Source: Portulaca oleracea
Lineage: Eukaryota > Streptophyta > Magnoliopsida > Caryophyllales > Portulacaceae
Assembly (NCBI GenBank): GCA_029582165.1
Contig: CM055882.1
Location: forward strand, 19,237,867-19,301,866
Length of the DNA stretch: 64,000 bases
Reading direction: 5' to 3'
Part shown: one piece after another, positions 21,749-32,823 of the stretch
Layout of the letters: each line of letters opens with the position of its first letter
Numbering within the stretch: the first letter of the stretch is position 1
Program-made: the position numbers and the translations under genes
Notes under the pieces: model-generated
The model's database searches: none
What the model saw: the letters and a program-made list of their open reading frames with translations, nothing else
Told to the model about the DNA's origin: nothing

Positions 21749-23897
21749 TAAATTATCAAGGGGGATCCGCCAAGGGGACCCGATTTCCCAATATCTATTT
21801 CTTTTTTTTTGCCGGCGACCTCTCGTACTTATTGCATGATGCAATCCAACGATGTCGCATCCATGGTGTCAAGGTCAGCCGCACTGCCCATGAAATTTCT
21901 CACCTTCTGTTCGCCGACGACTCAATTATTTTCTGTGAAGCAACAGTTGAGGTAGCCCGAACCATCAAAGAGATGCTGCAACAATATGAGTTAGCGTTCG
22001 GGCAACAAGTTAATTATGAAAAGACTAACGTGGCCTTTGGTAGCAAGATATTGTAGAGACGTCGGGATGATATTCTCAGGATCCTAGATGTGACGGAAGT
22101 GCTAGCATAAGATAAATATCTTGGGCTCCAGACAAAAATCGGGAAGGCGACTATAAAGGATTTCACCACGATAAAGGATAAGGTGCTAAACAAACTGAAA
22201 GGTTGGTTGGGTAAAACACTCTCATGGGCGGGTAGGGAAGTGCTGGGGAAAGCAGTAGTCTACAGGTCCAAATTATCAACTACTGGTGGGGACACAACTC
22301 ATCAGGAAGGAAAATCCATTGGATGGCATAGGACAAATTATGTTAGGGGAAACTCAAAGGAGGTCTCGGTTTTAGAGAGCTCACAACATTCAATTTGGGG
22401 CTCCTTGCACGTCAAGTCTAAAGAATATTGAAAGTTGAGAATTCTTTAGTGTTCAGGGTACTCAAAGCGAAAAATTTCCCCCATGGAGCGATGTTGGAAG
22501 CGGACCTAGGAGCAAGACCCAGCTATACATGGAGAGGGTTGGTGGAAGCCATGAAGGTTGTAGAATCGGGGCTGAGATGGCAGGTGGGAGATAGTCGTAG
22601 CTTGAATATTTGGGAAGCCAAATGGCTGCCCAAGCCTCACTCATTCCGGGTGATCACACTGATGAAACCGAAACTAAGATGGTATAACGTTGGAGACTTA
22701 ATTAATTATACAACAACAGAGAGGCGCTCAAACCTTATTGATGAGATATTCCTACTAGTAGATGCGGCGATTATCAAAGACAACCCCCTATGCCCCTCAT
22801 GGCCGAATGACCAGCTAGTATGGCATTTTCCAAAGATGGCGAACTATCGGTCCGGAGAGCCTACCATCTAACCTTGGCCAACGAGAAAGAGGGACTTCCA
22901 CAAGCAAGTACGGATAACCACCAAAGCGTCTGGAAGAAGCTATGGAGCATTCAACCACCCCAGAGGGTGAAAATGACGCTGTGTCGAGCATGTGTGGATG
23001 CCCTTCCAACCAGGGAGGCAATTTTAAGGAGGACGAAACAGGGCGACGTTATTCTGCCCTATGTGCAATGAGGAAGTGGAGACTACTATACATGCATTAT
23101 GGGAGTGTAAATGCGTAAAGGAGCTATGAACCATAGCGGGTAACCCAGGGCCAGATGATAGCACAAGGTATAGATGGGTGTCAGACTTGATTAAAGATAC
23201 AAGTGATCACCATAGTGGAGATTTGGAAAAAGTCGCGGTCATTTTATGGGCAAGCTGGAAGTACCGGAACAGCTGGGTACACGGGAACCTGAATCCGAGC
23301 GCAAGTGCAAAAGTGAAGAACGCTTTGGATATGCTCAACGAGTACCAAGACACGTGGAGAGCCCTAGACAGTAAGAAGCACGCTCTACCGAACTGCTGGA
23401 AAGCCTCTCCATATGGAGTGGTTAAGATAAACTATGATGGAGCTCGACTGCCAGGCAAGAACCATGGCTGGGGATCCAGCTTCCGGGACAACCAAGGTAA
23501 ACTTATGTTCGCTCTTACTCACCAAGGTAGAGGATATGTAGGGCCTGAACTGGAAGAAGTGAGAGCGGCATTGTTCGCAATATCACAGGCACAAAACCAA
23601 GGTTTCAAGAAAATAACAGTAGAAGGAGATTGCCTCTTCTTGGTATCCAAGCTTCAAAAGGAATCACACCCAAACACTGATGTGGGAATGTTCATCTCTA
23701 GTTGTTTAAATCTTGTTAGGAACTTTGAGTATTGTAATTTCTCTTTTGTTAAGAGGGGCGGGAATAGGGTCGCTCATGCCCTCGCCCACATGCAACCTAT
23801 CTCCTACACAACTAGAGAATGGTTGGATGCAGGACCCCCGGGTATTTTGGAATACGTTTCGGATGATGCTTGTAATATTGTGTTAGCTATGGAATAA
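21749..23897 (+). pseudogene. LINE ORF2 3' part: RT, zf-RVT and RNase H
   Basis: RT resumes at QGGSAKGTRFPNIYF (about 21757-21802) and reaches the catalytic box FADDSI (about 21910-21930), then GQQVNYEKTN. Stops and frame changes occur near 22055, 22108 and 22430. A zf-RVT pattern follows (CNEEVETTIHALWEC, about 23068-23112). The last ORF (23178-23897, 239 aa) is a plant LINE RNase H: KINYDGA (first acidic residue), EEVRAALFAI, VEGDCLFLVSKL and RGGNRVAHALA, which carry the expected D, E, D and H/N positions. The tail runs to an A tract at 23916. The RNase H alone is intact. Confidence 0.82.
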
Positions 23898-23923
23898 ATT
23901 TACAAGTTTTCCCATAAAAAAAA

Positions 23924-24327
23924 GGGTTTTTGGACATCAATAATACCAACTTTGGGGGTATTGGATATTAATAATACAAACTATTTTCTTGGACACTAGC
24001 AATACGAACTATTGATCTATTTTCCTCTAACAGTACACCGTCGAATTGTTATGGTTTTAACTCATCGAAAAGATGATGTGGCTCTATAATATGTGACATG
24101 GAAGGCATGTTAATCTCCACGTCAACATTTTCTACCCAACTTCCGCCTTCCACGTGACACATCATGGAGCCACGTCATCTTTCTGATGAGTTAAAACTAT
24201 AATAACTAGGTCGTGTACTATTGGAGGAAAATAGTTCGATAGTTGGTACTACTAGTGTCAAAGAAAATAGTTTGTATTATTAGCCTCCAATACCCCCAAA
24301 GTTGGTATTATTGGCATCCAATAATCC
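23924..24327. mobile_element. Mutator-type MITE in LINE poly(A) tail
   Basis: Inverted repeats of about 115 bases (gggtttttggacatcaata and its near-complement at 24309-24327) enclose a short middle. The flanks taaaaaaaa (23915-23923) and taaaaaaat (24328-24336) are a 9-bp duplication with one mismatch. The end sequence resembles that of the MITE at 54317-54812. No coding sequence. Confidence 0.8.
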
Positions 24328-24334
24328 TAAAAAA

Positions 24335-24919
24335 ATGATTATTGGATCTGATTGTGTGCTTATATGTTTATATGTTGATGATATGTTGATCTTTGGTACA
24401 AATTTGCCTGTAGTCAATCAGACTAAAAATTTATTGTCTTCTTTGTTTGAAATGCAAGATATGGGTGAAGCTGATGTGATCTTAGGGATTAAAATTTGAA
24501 AAACCAATTCTAGTTATGCTTTATGTCAGTCACACTATATTGAGAAAGTGTTAAAGAAATTTAACCATTTTGATGTGACACCTATTAGAACTCCCTATGA
24601 TCCTAGTATTTCATTAAAGAAGAACAACAATCCTAGTGTGTCTCAATCTGAATATGCTAAAATCATACTAAGTGTAATGTTCTTGATGAACTTTACTCGT
24701 CCCGATATTGCTTATGATGTGAGTAGAATGAGTCGTTATACACATAATCCTAGTCAAGAATATTGGAATGCACTTCATCGTTTGCTTAAGTATCTTAGAG
24801 GTACAATTGATTGGTGTTTGCATTTTAATAAGTTTCCTGCTGTTGTAGAAGGATATTGTGATGCAAACTGGATTTCAGACAACGATAAAGTTAGTTCTAC
24901 TAGTGGTTATGTATTTACC
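24335..24919 (+). pseudogene. Copia pol piece 2: RT catalytic box to RNase H start
   Basis: It continues piece 1: MIIGSDCVLICLYVDDMLIF carries the YVDD catalytic box (about 24374-24385). Then come DMGEADVILGIKI, a TGA stop at 24497-24499, the RT end ([17 protein letters not shown], about 24691-24741) and the start of RNase H ([22 protein letters not shown]), whose first aspartate is present. Coding stops at the ttacc target duplication (24915-24919), where the solo LTR enters. Confidence 0.88.
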
Positions 24920-27900
24920 TGTAACGCCCTCAGATTCATAAACACCGGATTAATACTAAACACTTCATAACCCAATGATTAGTGCAGCGGAAATATAATC
25001 CGAAGGCATTACCGCCGTCCACAAATATGGACAAGGCTTAACAACCATAAATAAACTCTAATTACAACTCATCAAACTCAAGGAAACTTGTATACTACCC
25101 ACATAAACATCCATAAGAGAGCAAAACCATAGGTTAAGTTTATACATAGCCAAAATCATAATTACACTTAAATTCACTAATCCCAAGTAAAAACTTATGA
25201 AAATAACTTGACATCAAAAGCAAAGGACGTGACTTCCCGGCATAGCTGACGACCTTTTTACCTTCACATCAAACGAACCTCTTACTGGTATTAGGTTGCT
25301 ACCCCTTAGCATACTTCCTAAAACAAAACATAAAACAATTTGCAAATGAGTCGAAACTCAATACGCATACCCCTGGACAGTAAAACCTCAAACAATTTAT
25401 TTTATTTCGCGCATTTCAATTTATTTTATAAACAATAAAACAATAAAACAGTAAAACACTGAACAACGATAAACATGCTTGCCATTTTATTATCTTTAAT
25501 GGTCCCCTGCTTTGCGATCATCGGTCTATGCCTCCATATGCGCATACCCAGACCGATTGGGAGATCCGGATGAGTTGACATTAGGTCAAATATTAACTGT
25601 GGTAGTGCTCTATGGCACAAGTAACATGGGTCGGGGCCATAATTACGTGATAAAAACATTTAAAACAATATTTATTCACATTACAATTATTAAACTTGCT
25701 TACTTGAACTCAAATAAAAGAGTCTTGGTAAAGTACATGCAATATGCGTACCTTGAACCTGAACCGCAGTTAAAGCGACTTGAAACTTTGATGGACTCGA
25801 ACAGGGAGCAACAACAACCTCTTGGACCACACTTGGGATAAGAACACTAAAGCGAATTAACTTGGATTCTTGGTAAGGAGGAAGTCTCCTAATTAACTTT
25901 ATAAAAGTAGACTTTTAATTTAAAAGATTGGAGAATTTTTAGGACTTTACAGTAAATTTACGGAAGACATAACTTCCTCTATAGACCTGCAAAAATTTCA
26001 TAAGAGGACTTCTCGGAAAGCTAAAAATAAGTTCTGCAACTCTCTAGTTAAGAGTAAAGGCCCAAAAACAAGTGTAAAGGCTTGAAATTTATGATATACC
26101 AAGGTTGGCCTGTAGTAATGAATAATCAGGAGTGATACTTTGAAAAATCATAACTTAAGTTCTAGACATCGGTTGGGTGCGTATAAGCAGCCTATGGAAA
26201 GCTTGAGTTGCGACCTACAACTTTGATGTTGACCTTATAATAAGAAAGTATTTAGAAGACACCCGAAATTGGCTTTGAAAAAGACTTAGTGAAATAAAAA
26301 ATTCTGGTTTAACATGGTCATGAAGCTGATTTCAACGGGCCATAACTCATTACCCCGACATCCAATGGACGCATAAAATCCCATTCCGGAAAGCTTGCGG
26401 AGTATACTACAACTTTCATGTGGTCAGTTAAGTTAATAAGACCTCATTGATACCTTAAAACGTCCATGAACCTACTGCCCCAAAAACGTATAAAAACGGA
26501 ACCCTCATATTCAATTCGTCGTAACTTGAGTTATATACATCGAAACCCTGAAATTCCAAAACCGAGCGAAAACCCTTACTTACGGCTATCTTTACAATCA
26601 TAAATTTTGGTAAAGGGAAGTCTTAATCGAACTGAAAAAAAATTCAGATTACCCAAAGTCATAAATATAAGGCTATAAAATTCCAAATTCACCACATCCC
26701 AATTCATTAAATTGTTCGGGTAATTTACACCACTTAAATCTTAACATCGATACCATCCATACATTATAACATTAATCAAACCCACCAATCTGAGAGTACT
26801 TGAGTTTTGGAAATAACATGTACATAGAACTTCACCACGAAGACATTTGCTCCCATTTAAATTATTTCCTTTACATTCTCACCACTTACATTGGATAAAA
26901 GACATCAATCTCACATGCAATATAAACCAGCTATCAATTCTATATTTTAGGAGCAGTAAGAGCCACAACAAAGACATGCATCTCCCAAACCAACCATTAT
27001 CAAGTTTACTTAACTTTCATTCTTTCCTGGTTCAACAAATGCACCCAACTTTTCACCTTTACCCTTAATTAAACATTAAGAATCCTATATGGATCAATAT
27101 TCAGCGTACAAGACTCCATTTTAAGAGCATTTTAAGCCACAGAAATATCATGCATTTCGAAATCTCACTAAATTGACTTATTGTACTCAACATCCAACAC
27201 ACTTTATGAACCAAATTACCTCCAACAACACCCAAACTACTAATTTGATGCAAGATTTTACTTTATAAACTGAAATTAACAAAGAAAAACCACAATCTTT
27301 GAGATTGAAACTTAAAAATCTAATTTGAGGGAGTTGGGGTTTATACCTTCAATGGTGAAGAAGGAAGGAGGGTGGTGGTGTGCAGCCTATCAACAATCAG
27401 CCGCTGCTAGTGTCAATGATCGGTGTCTGGCCCTATCGTCGACGACAGAGAGTTGAGAGGGAGAAGGGGACGGTGGACGCGAGAAAGAACCAGGTGAGAC
27501 CGAGAGACAGAATCGCACGGAAAAGAGAAATGGCATGGTCGGGCGCTGGTTGTCAGTCGATTGAGGAGGAGGTCATGGCGGTCGGTAAAAAAAAACCGGC
27601 AGTGGTCGCCGGTGCTGGCGTGGGCCAAGATAGGGAGCCCGAGTCACACATGCTAGAGAGAGAGAGAAGTGAAATGAGAAGTATATTGGAATCAGTAGCA
27701 TGACTATGGTGTTTTAAAGAAATGAAAAGGAAAAGTATCTGGCTCCTTTTCTAGAGCTAGCAATACTTAAGACTATTAATAACAATTTCACCCCCTTCAC
27801 CACTAATATTATTTTCCTACTAAACCCAATAATACTAATTTATAGTCTTGGGATAAGCTTCAACAAATTAAAATAATGAGAGGAAGACTTGAAATAAAGT

Positions 27901-28225
27901 GGGGAGGTGAAATAAGGTGAAATTTAAATACATTAAGGAATAAAAAGACATAATAATAATACTATTATTACTATTAATAATATCGACGAATCGGTCGACT
28001 TGATAAAGTTTGGCCAAGTAAATAACCCGAATATTTCGAGATCACTTTGGGAGCTGAAAATTGTCAAATAGCTAATTTATATATAGTATACTAAGCTGAT
28101 GACGGTCGTTGCTCCGTTCGAGTCCTGCAAAAACACAAGCAGTTAAATGAATTGAAATGCGCGATTTTGATTGATTAATCTCATTAATTAGCTTAATTAC
28201 GTTATGTTAGGGTCGGGTTATTACA
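24920..28225 (-). mobile_element. Solo LTR (3.3 kb) of a gypsy-type element
   Basis: A perfect 5-bp duplication ttacc (24915-24919 and 28226-28230) flanks a block beginning TGTAACGCCC and ending TTATTACA, and copia RNase H coding continues directly after it. There is no internal primer site, purine tract or pol sequence, so it is best read as a solo LTR left by LTR-LTR recombination. The - strand is favoured because TGTAATAACCCG is a common start of Tekay-like LTRs and the opposite strand reads like a leader end; this is weak. The + strand opening at 27380-27703 lies in purine-rich sequence and shows no known domain. The block is otherwise without features. Confidence 0.72.
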
Positions 28226-28397
28226 TTACCTTAGATGGAGGGGCTATATCATGGAAGTCTGCAAAACAGACTTGCATAGCCCGTTCCACCATGGAATCTG
28301 AATTTATTGCTCTTGAGTTGGTAGGCCAAGAAGCAGAGTGGCTTAGAGGTCTATTAGCAGACGTGCCACTATGGGAAAGTCAAAAGACACCTATCTC
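28226..28397 (+). pseudogene. Copia RNase H piece 3
   Basis: The reading [28 protein letters not shown] (split here) is the copia RNase H central box, with WKSAKQ and the acidic STMESEF segment. [15 protein letters not shown] then leads to the end of the piece at SQKTPIS, where the hAT MITE enters. Confidence 0.88.
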
Positions 28398-29274
28398 TAG
28401 ACCTGGCAATTCTCGACGCGACCCGGAAACCCGTCCCAAACCGACCCGCAAAAAATGGGTTTTGAACACGAAATTCCGACCTGGGACCCGAAAATGACCC
28501 AACCCAAAGAACCTGGTAAACAACGGGTCAGGTCGGGTCAGGTTTGGGTCGACTCGTTGGGTCAGATACTTTAATTTTAAGTGTTTTGTCTACTTTGGCC
28601 CTGTGCAAAAAAATAGGTCCATTTCATGAAAAATAAGACCAAAAAGTAAAATATTGGGTGACTTTGGAAAGTTATGCGTAGAGAGAGACATACAAATGAA
28701 ATAATCAAATAACAAATGACCAAAACAAAACCCTAACACTGTCACTCACTCACTCACTCTTTCAGTGAACCCTCTAACTCCTGCAGTCTCGCCGCTCTCC
28801 TCTCTTTCAGTAAAATAGTGTATTATTGTCAAAGGTCAAAGTTCAGTGCATTATTGTCCAATATCCTAAAAGTTCAGTATATTAGCATCCCAAAACCCTA
28901 TATATTTCATAAGTACTGTTATTCGTGGATTGTTGACGTAAACCGCATAATACTTGTAGACTTGAAGATTGTCAAATTTTGTCCCTTGGGTGTATAGCAA
29001 TATGTCTATACAACTATGACATATCGTGGTGGTCGAACTTGGAATGAAATGGTACATTACACAGGTGTCTTTGACCAATTATAATCAATTTTATTAGTTG
29101 TAAGTGACTGAGAAAAAGGGCGGTCATGACCCGTAAACCCGACCCAAACCGCCCGAAACCGGAATACATCCGACCCGTATTTACCCGAACCCGAAATACA
29201 CCTGACCCGTATTTACCCGAACCCGATATACGACCGACCCGTAACCCGCCCGCGCCGCCTGTATTGAAGGTCTA
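28398..29274. mobile_element. hAT-type MITE, copy 2 (877 bp)
   Basis: Ends tagacctggcaa and ttgaaggtcta, flanked by cctatctc (28390-28397) and actatctc (29275-29282), an 8-bp duplication with one mismatch; copia reading joins across it as PIS/IHCDSQAA. Both ends are rich in gacccg/cgggtc words, as in the other two copies. The middle (about 28800-28910) holds a half-copy of the Mutator-type MITE end found at 54317-54812 (cagtatattagcatc), so it is itself a composite. Confidence 0.8.
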
Positions 29275-29505
29275 ACTATCTCTATACATTGTGACTCACA
29301 GGCAGCAATTGGAGTGGCTCATAACCGTGTCTATAACGAAAAGAGGAGACATATCCGTGTTAGACATAGTATAGTGAGACAATTGATGGAATATGGTGTC
29401 ATATCCTTGTTGTATGTGCAATCTGAGAAAAATTTGGCGGATCCTCTTACTAAGGGATTGACTAGACGAGTTGTTCTCGAGGCATCAAGGGGGATACAGG
29501 GCTAG
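29275..29505 (+). pseudogene. Copia RNase H C-terminus, piece 4
   Basis: The reading IHCDSQAAIGVAHNRVYNEK, KRRHIRVRHSIVRQL, VQSEKNLADPLTKGL is the standard end of copia pol: the CDSQAA aspartate, the HI..RHH-like box and the NLADPLTKGL terminus. A stop follows at 29505. The piece itself has no frame break. Confidence 0.9.
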
Positions 29506-30123
29506 CTTATGGTTTGAAGAGGTATGGTTGATACCAATTATTTGGTCAAACGAAACCATACTAATCTTCAAGGTGCACTACATTCCTATCCCTATGGTGC
29601 TAAGTAGTGCTTTAAGGTTGAGATCATTCTCTTAATGAATCCACGCCCGTTGTGGGGGGGTGCTTGTGAGACGCACTGATGGATTCACCGACTATTAAAT
29701 GTGAGGATGAGCTAACTTGCTCTTAATAACTCCATAGTCACATTTGTGGTGGTCCAAAATGTTGAGATGGACTTGATGGAGTTACCTGCGTAAGTGTGAA
29801 GGTTTGACCGCCTTCTATGAGAGTTGGGCTATCCCTCTAGAGCTCTTATGAGTCCCAAGGTGTACGCATGGCCATAAAGGCGCATGTGTTTTATCGCGAA
29901 GTATGCTTTTCTGTAGGTTGATATATGTTGTGGGGGTCTCGGTAAAAATCTTTCAAGTTCAAGGCTTAGTCCACTTGTAAGATTATTGGCTGTAGCCTCA
30001 CATCACTAATGTGTCAATTCAAATCGAAAGATATTGACACTTAAGTATCTGACCTATATTTTTTTTGCCCAGTTTTCTTTCTTTTCTTTTCCTATCTTTC
30101 CTTGTATGCCATTAGTGGGGGAT
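29506..30123 (+). other. Copia 3' spacer with polypurine tract
   Basis: Non-coding sequence between the pol stop and the 3' LTR. It ends with a purine tract agtgggggat at 30113-30123, which would prime plus-strand synthesis. Nothing else is seen. Confidence 0.7.
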
Positions 30124-30835
30124 TGTTGGACATGAAGAGTTTTTGAGGTAATGGCAAACAAGGTGGTTTTTCCCTTTCTATGTTTTTTGGTGCTCACATA
30201 GGAGGAAGAGTGTGGCTTCAAGTGGGTTTTTATATCCCACTATTCCTCCAAGTGTTATATTAAGTTGAAAGTGGGTTTTATGGAGGAGGGTGTGGTTTAG
30301 GCCTCCACACGCGCGCGTGCACCGCCACTATCGTCCGTCCGGGCTGGACAGGGCGCGTGCCGCAGGTCGGGGTCAGGTCAGTTTTGAATCCAATATCTTT
30401 TATTCTTTGCGTTGACTGGATTATTTCCCTCTTTATTATCACAAATTTTACGCCTTCTTTAATTGCTCTTAATTGCCATTATGTCATTGTGATTCTTGCC
30501 TATCCTTAATGAATGCCTTTGTCTCTTCATTATCTGGTCATTTCAACAATCATTTTTCTCCCTATAAATTGGTTGTCTTGCAATACTGTTTACATATAGA
30601 AAAACACAATCATCTTCTCTTCTTCTCTCAAACTTTCTAGGCAATCAAATTATCTTACTCCAAGCTTTTGGCCACGAGTGCACGTGTCCAAAGGTTATCT
30701 TAGTTAACCTTGGGGAGCGACTGGCGTATTCGATTGGCACTGAGGTCGAGCCGCAATCGCTTTCAAGACAAAGGTCCGTCCACGACTCAAATTGTGTCTT
30801 TCCCGCAGCCTTGATTTATCCATTATTTTCTAACA
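30124..30835 (+). repeat. Copia 3' LTR
   Basis: It begins TGTTGGACATGAAGAG right after the purine tract and ends TTTTCTAACA, 712 bp. A TATA-like cctataaattgg lies at about 30563, followed by a pyrimidine-rich leader. The 5' partner is outside the window or lost, so no target duplication can be checked. Confidence 0.8.
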
Positions 30836-31650
30836 AATACATGTTAAATTGTAGTTGATTAATGTTGTATTACATTACTACAAAATATAAGCTATTATAA
30901 GAAAATCACATGTTTGCCTTATAATCCTATAGACTGAATTTTTCTGGGTAAAAAGTTCAGCTGAATTAGAATTTTTTTGGGTAAAAAAGTTGAGGTGATA
31001 AATATAATGAGAAGAGAGATCATCATGGATATGAAGAAATAATACATGTATTTTTCTGGCAAACATATGTTGTTAAATTGTAATTGATTAATATTGTATT
31101 AGATTGCTACAAAAAAAAACTACTATAAGAAAATCACATGTTTGCCTTATAATCCTATAAATTGAATATTTCGGGGTAAAAAAGTTTAGCTTAATTAGAA
31201 TTTTTCTAGGTAAAAAGTTCATAATATATGTGTTTTTCTGACAAACACATGTTAAATTGCAATTGATTAATATTGTATTAGATTGCTACAAAATAAGCTA
31301 TTATAAGAAAATCACATATTGCCTTATAATCCTATAAATTGAATTTTTCGGGGTAAAAAGTTTAGCTAAATTAGAATTTTTCTGGGTAAAAAGTTCATAA
31401 TATATGTAGTTTTCCAGCAAACACATGTTGTTAAATTGTAATTGATTAATATTGTATTAGTTTGCTACAAAATAAGCTATTATAAGAAAATCACATGTTT
31501 GTCTTATAATCCTTTAAATTGAATTTTTTTGGGTAAAAAGTTTAGCTGATTTTTTCTTGGTAAAAAGCTGAAGTAATAAATATAATAAGAAGAGAGATCA
31601 TCATGGATATGAAGAAATAATACATGTCCTTTTTTGACAAACACATGTTG
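30836..31650. repeat. Four-copy tandem repeat with long and short unit forms
   Basis: A unit starting near (a)cacatgttaaattg..aattgattaat recurs at about 30838, 31062, 31243 and 31421. Copies 1 and 4 are about 226 bases and include a module with 'gagagatcatcatggatatg'; copies 2 and 3 are about 180 bases and lack it. All carry 'ttataagaaaatcacat' and a ggtaaaaagtt phrase repeated twice. Highly AT-rich, no gene. Confidence 0.85.
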
Positions 31651-32246
31651 CATGTATTGCATGTCAACAATTTATTATTCCAATGGGAATTATGCACCTA
31701 AAAACTGTCAAAATAACTCAAATGATGTAGCGATTATATAGCATCATCCCACTGAAAATTTAACTATTTGCCCTTTGTTATTAAATTTTTGCAACTCTAT
31801 TTACTAATCATTATAGATTATATATTTTGGTCACAAGTCAGGGCAAGTATACAGAGATACAGAAGTTGAGGTATGTTTATAATAAGGGTGACACTCTCAT
31901 TTGTTTATCTTATCTTAATGCCACTACTTTATTTTGATTATTGTTTTTAGTTATTAGTCTGAAATCATAAAATCATTTTAGTTGTCTTTGGCTCAATAAG
32001 AAACGAATTGACTCTTATAAAAACCAGTAAACATGAATGGCGACACACTAATACAGTTTCTCTGGATCAACTCATACATAAAGACCTACCGGGGATAAGT
32101 AATATAACTGGCCCGACATTCATAAAAAGGACAATGCTACTATCACATGTCCGTGACTTTGAAATTGGTTATCCATATATACAAAATTCCTATTATATTA
32201 CAAATTTAAGCGTTAGTATGTTATCCAAACTGTACTTTGATTTATT
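31651..32246. other. Intergenic, no gene seen
   Basis: AT-rich sequence without recognisable coding. A segment at about 31990-32090 (gctcaataagaa..., gacacactaat...) resembles a segment at about 46930-47030 on the other side of the Athila element, so both may be copies of one unknown dispersed repeat. Confidence 0.5.
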
Positions 32247-32681
32247 TAGCGGTGGCAAAAAATTGGGTTCGGGTAAAACCGGGTTTGGACAATTCAGACA
32301 AAATCCCCAAACCCGGAACCTGTCCAAATTTCAAATTCGGACGCATTTTGGTGTCGGAACCCGAACCCGAATTGTCCGAATTTGTCCGAATATAACCATA
32401 CCCGAATTTACACTAAATATATACATAATTCCAATAACTTGTCCGGATTCTAGTATTCGGACACTGTCCGAATGGGTCCGAATTCGTCCGAAGCCGAATT
32501 TGACACAAAATTCGGACGTCCGAATTTCTTTCCTCAAACCCGAACCCGACCCGATTTTTGAATCGTACGTGACCGAATTGTCCGAATTTAAAATTCGGAC
32601 AAAAAATTGATGACCAAACCCGGTTTAATTCGGGTCGGAGAAATTCGGGTATTTGGGTCAGACGAATTTTTGCCAGCGCTA
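32247..32681. mobile_element. hAT-type MITE, copy 3
   Basis: Ends tagcggtggcaaa and tttgccagcgcta with a perfect 8-bp duplication gatttatt (32239-32246 and 32682-32689). The inside repeats words such as ttgtccgaat, acccgaacccg and ttcggac on both strands, as in copy 1. The + strand opening here (32008-32610) runs through it only because these words lack stops in that frame. Confidence 0.9.
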
Positions 32682-32823
32682 GATTTATTGTCGTTATTGT
32701 TTCTTAGAAATTTAATATGCTCAAGATATATTACTTTTAACTTACTAGTAGTAGATCAATGTGCTTTTTCGTTGTTAGATACTGGATGAGACTAAAACTT
32801 ACCAAGTAGTACATATGACATGG

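Larger units (their letters stand above)
1388..23923 (+). mobile_element. L1-type LINE (non-LTR retrotransposon), interrupted
   Basis: A plant L1-clade LINE inserted in the copia RT. It has ORF1 with a CCHC knuckle, an ORF2 with apurinic endonuclease, reverse transcriptase, zf-RVT and plant-type RNase H, and a short terminal A tract (23916-23923). ORF2 is split at 4535/21754 by the Cassandra array, after GFIK and before the RT box that reads QGGSAKGTRFPNIYF. The exact 5' boundary is estimated from where copia coding stops. A target-site duplication is not seen, partly because a MITE sits in the A tail. Confidence 0.85.
414..30835 (+). mobile_element. Ty1/copia retrotransposon, 5'-truncated and nested
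   Basis: One copia element runs across this interval in four coding pieces that join in the right order: end of integrase and RT (414-1387), RT with the YVDD box and start of RNase H (24335-24919), RNase H (28226-28397 and 29275-29505), then a spacer, a purine tract and a 3' LTR (30124-30835). Each gap is explained by a separate insertion: a LINE with its own nested cargo, a 3.3-kb LTR with a ttacc duplication, and a hAT MITE with a near-perfect 8-bp duplication. Several in-frame stops show it is dead. The 5' LTR, gag and most of integrase are missing, and the left edge abuts another LTR end. Order IN-RT-RH marks it as Ty1/copia; the RNase H end and LTR start resemble the Tork/Ale type, which is only an impression. 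Confidence 0.88.

Noticed and set aside
27380..27703. 107-residue opening inside the solo LTR
   Set aside because: It is purine-rich, has no homology I can recognise, and lies within an LTR.
32008..32610. 200-residue opening
   Set aside because: Most of it is the word-repeat interior of a hAT MITE, with the frame kept open by composition.
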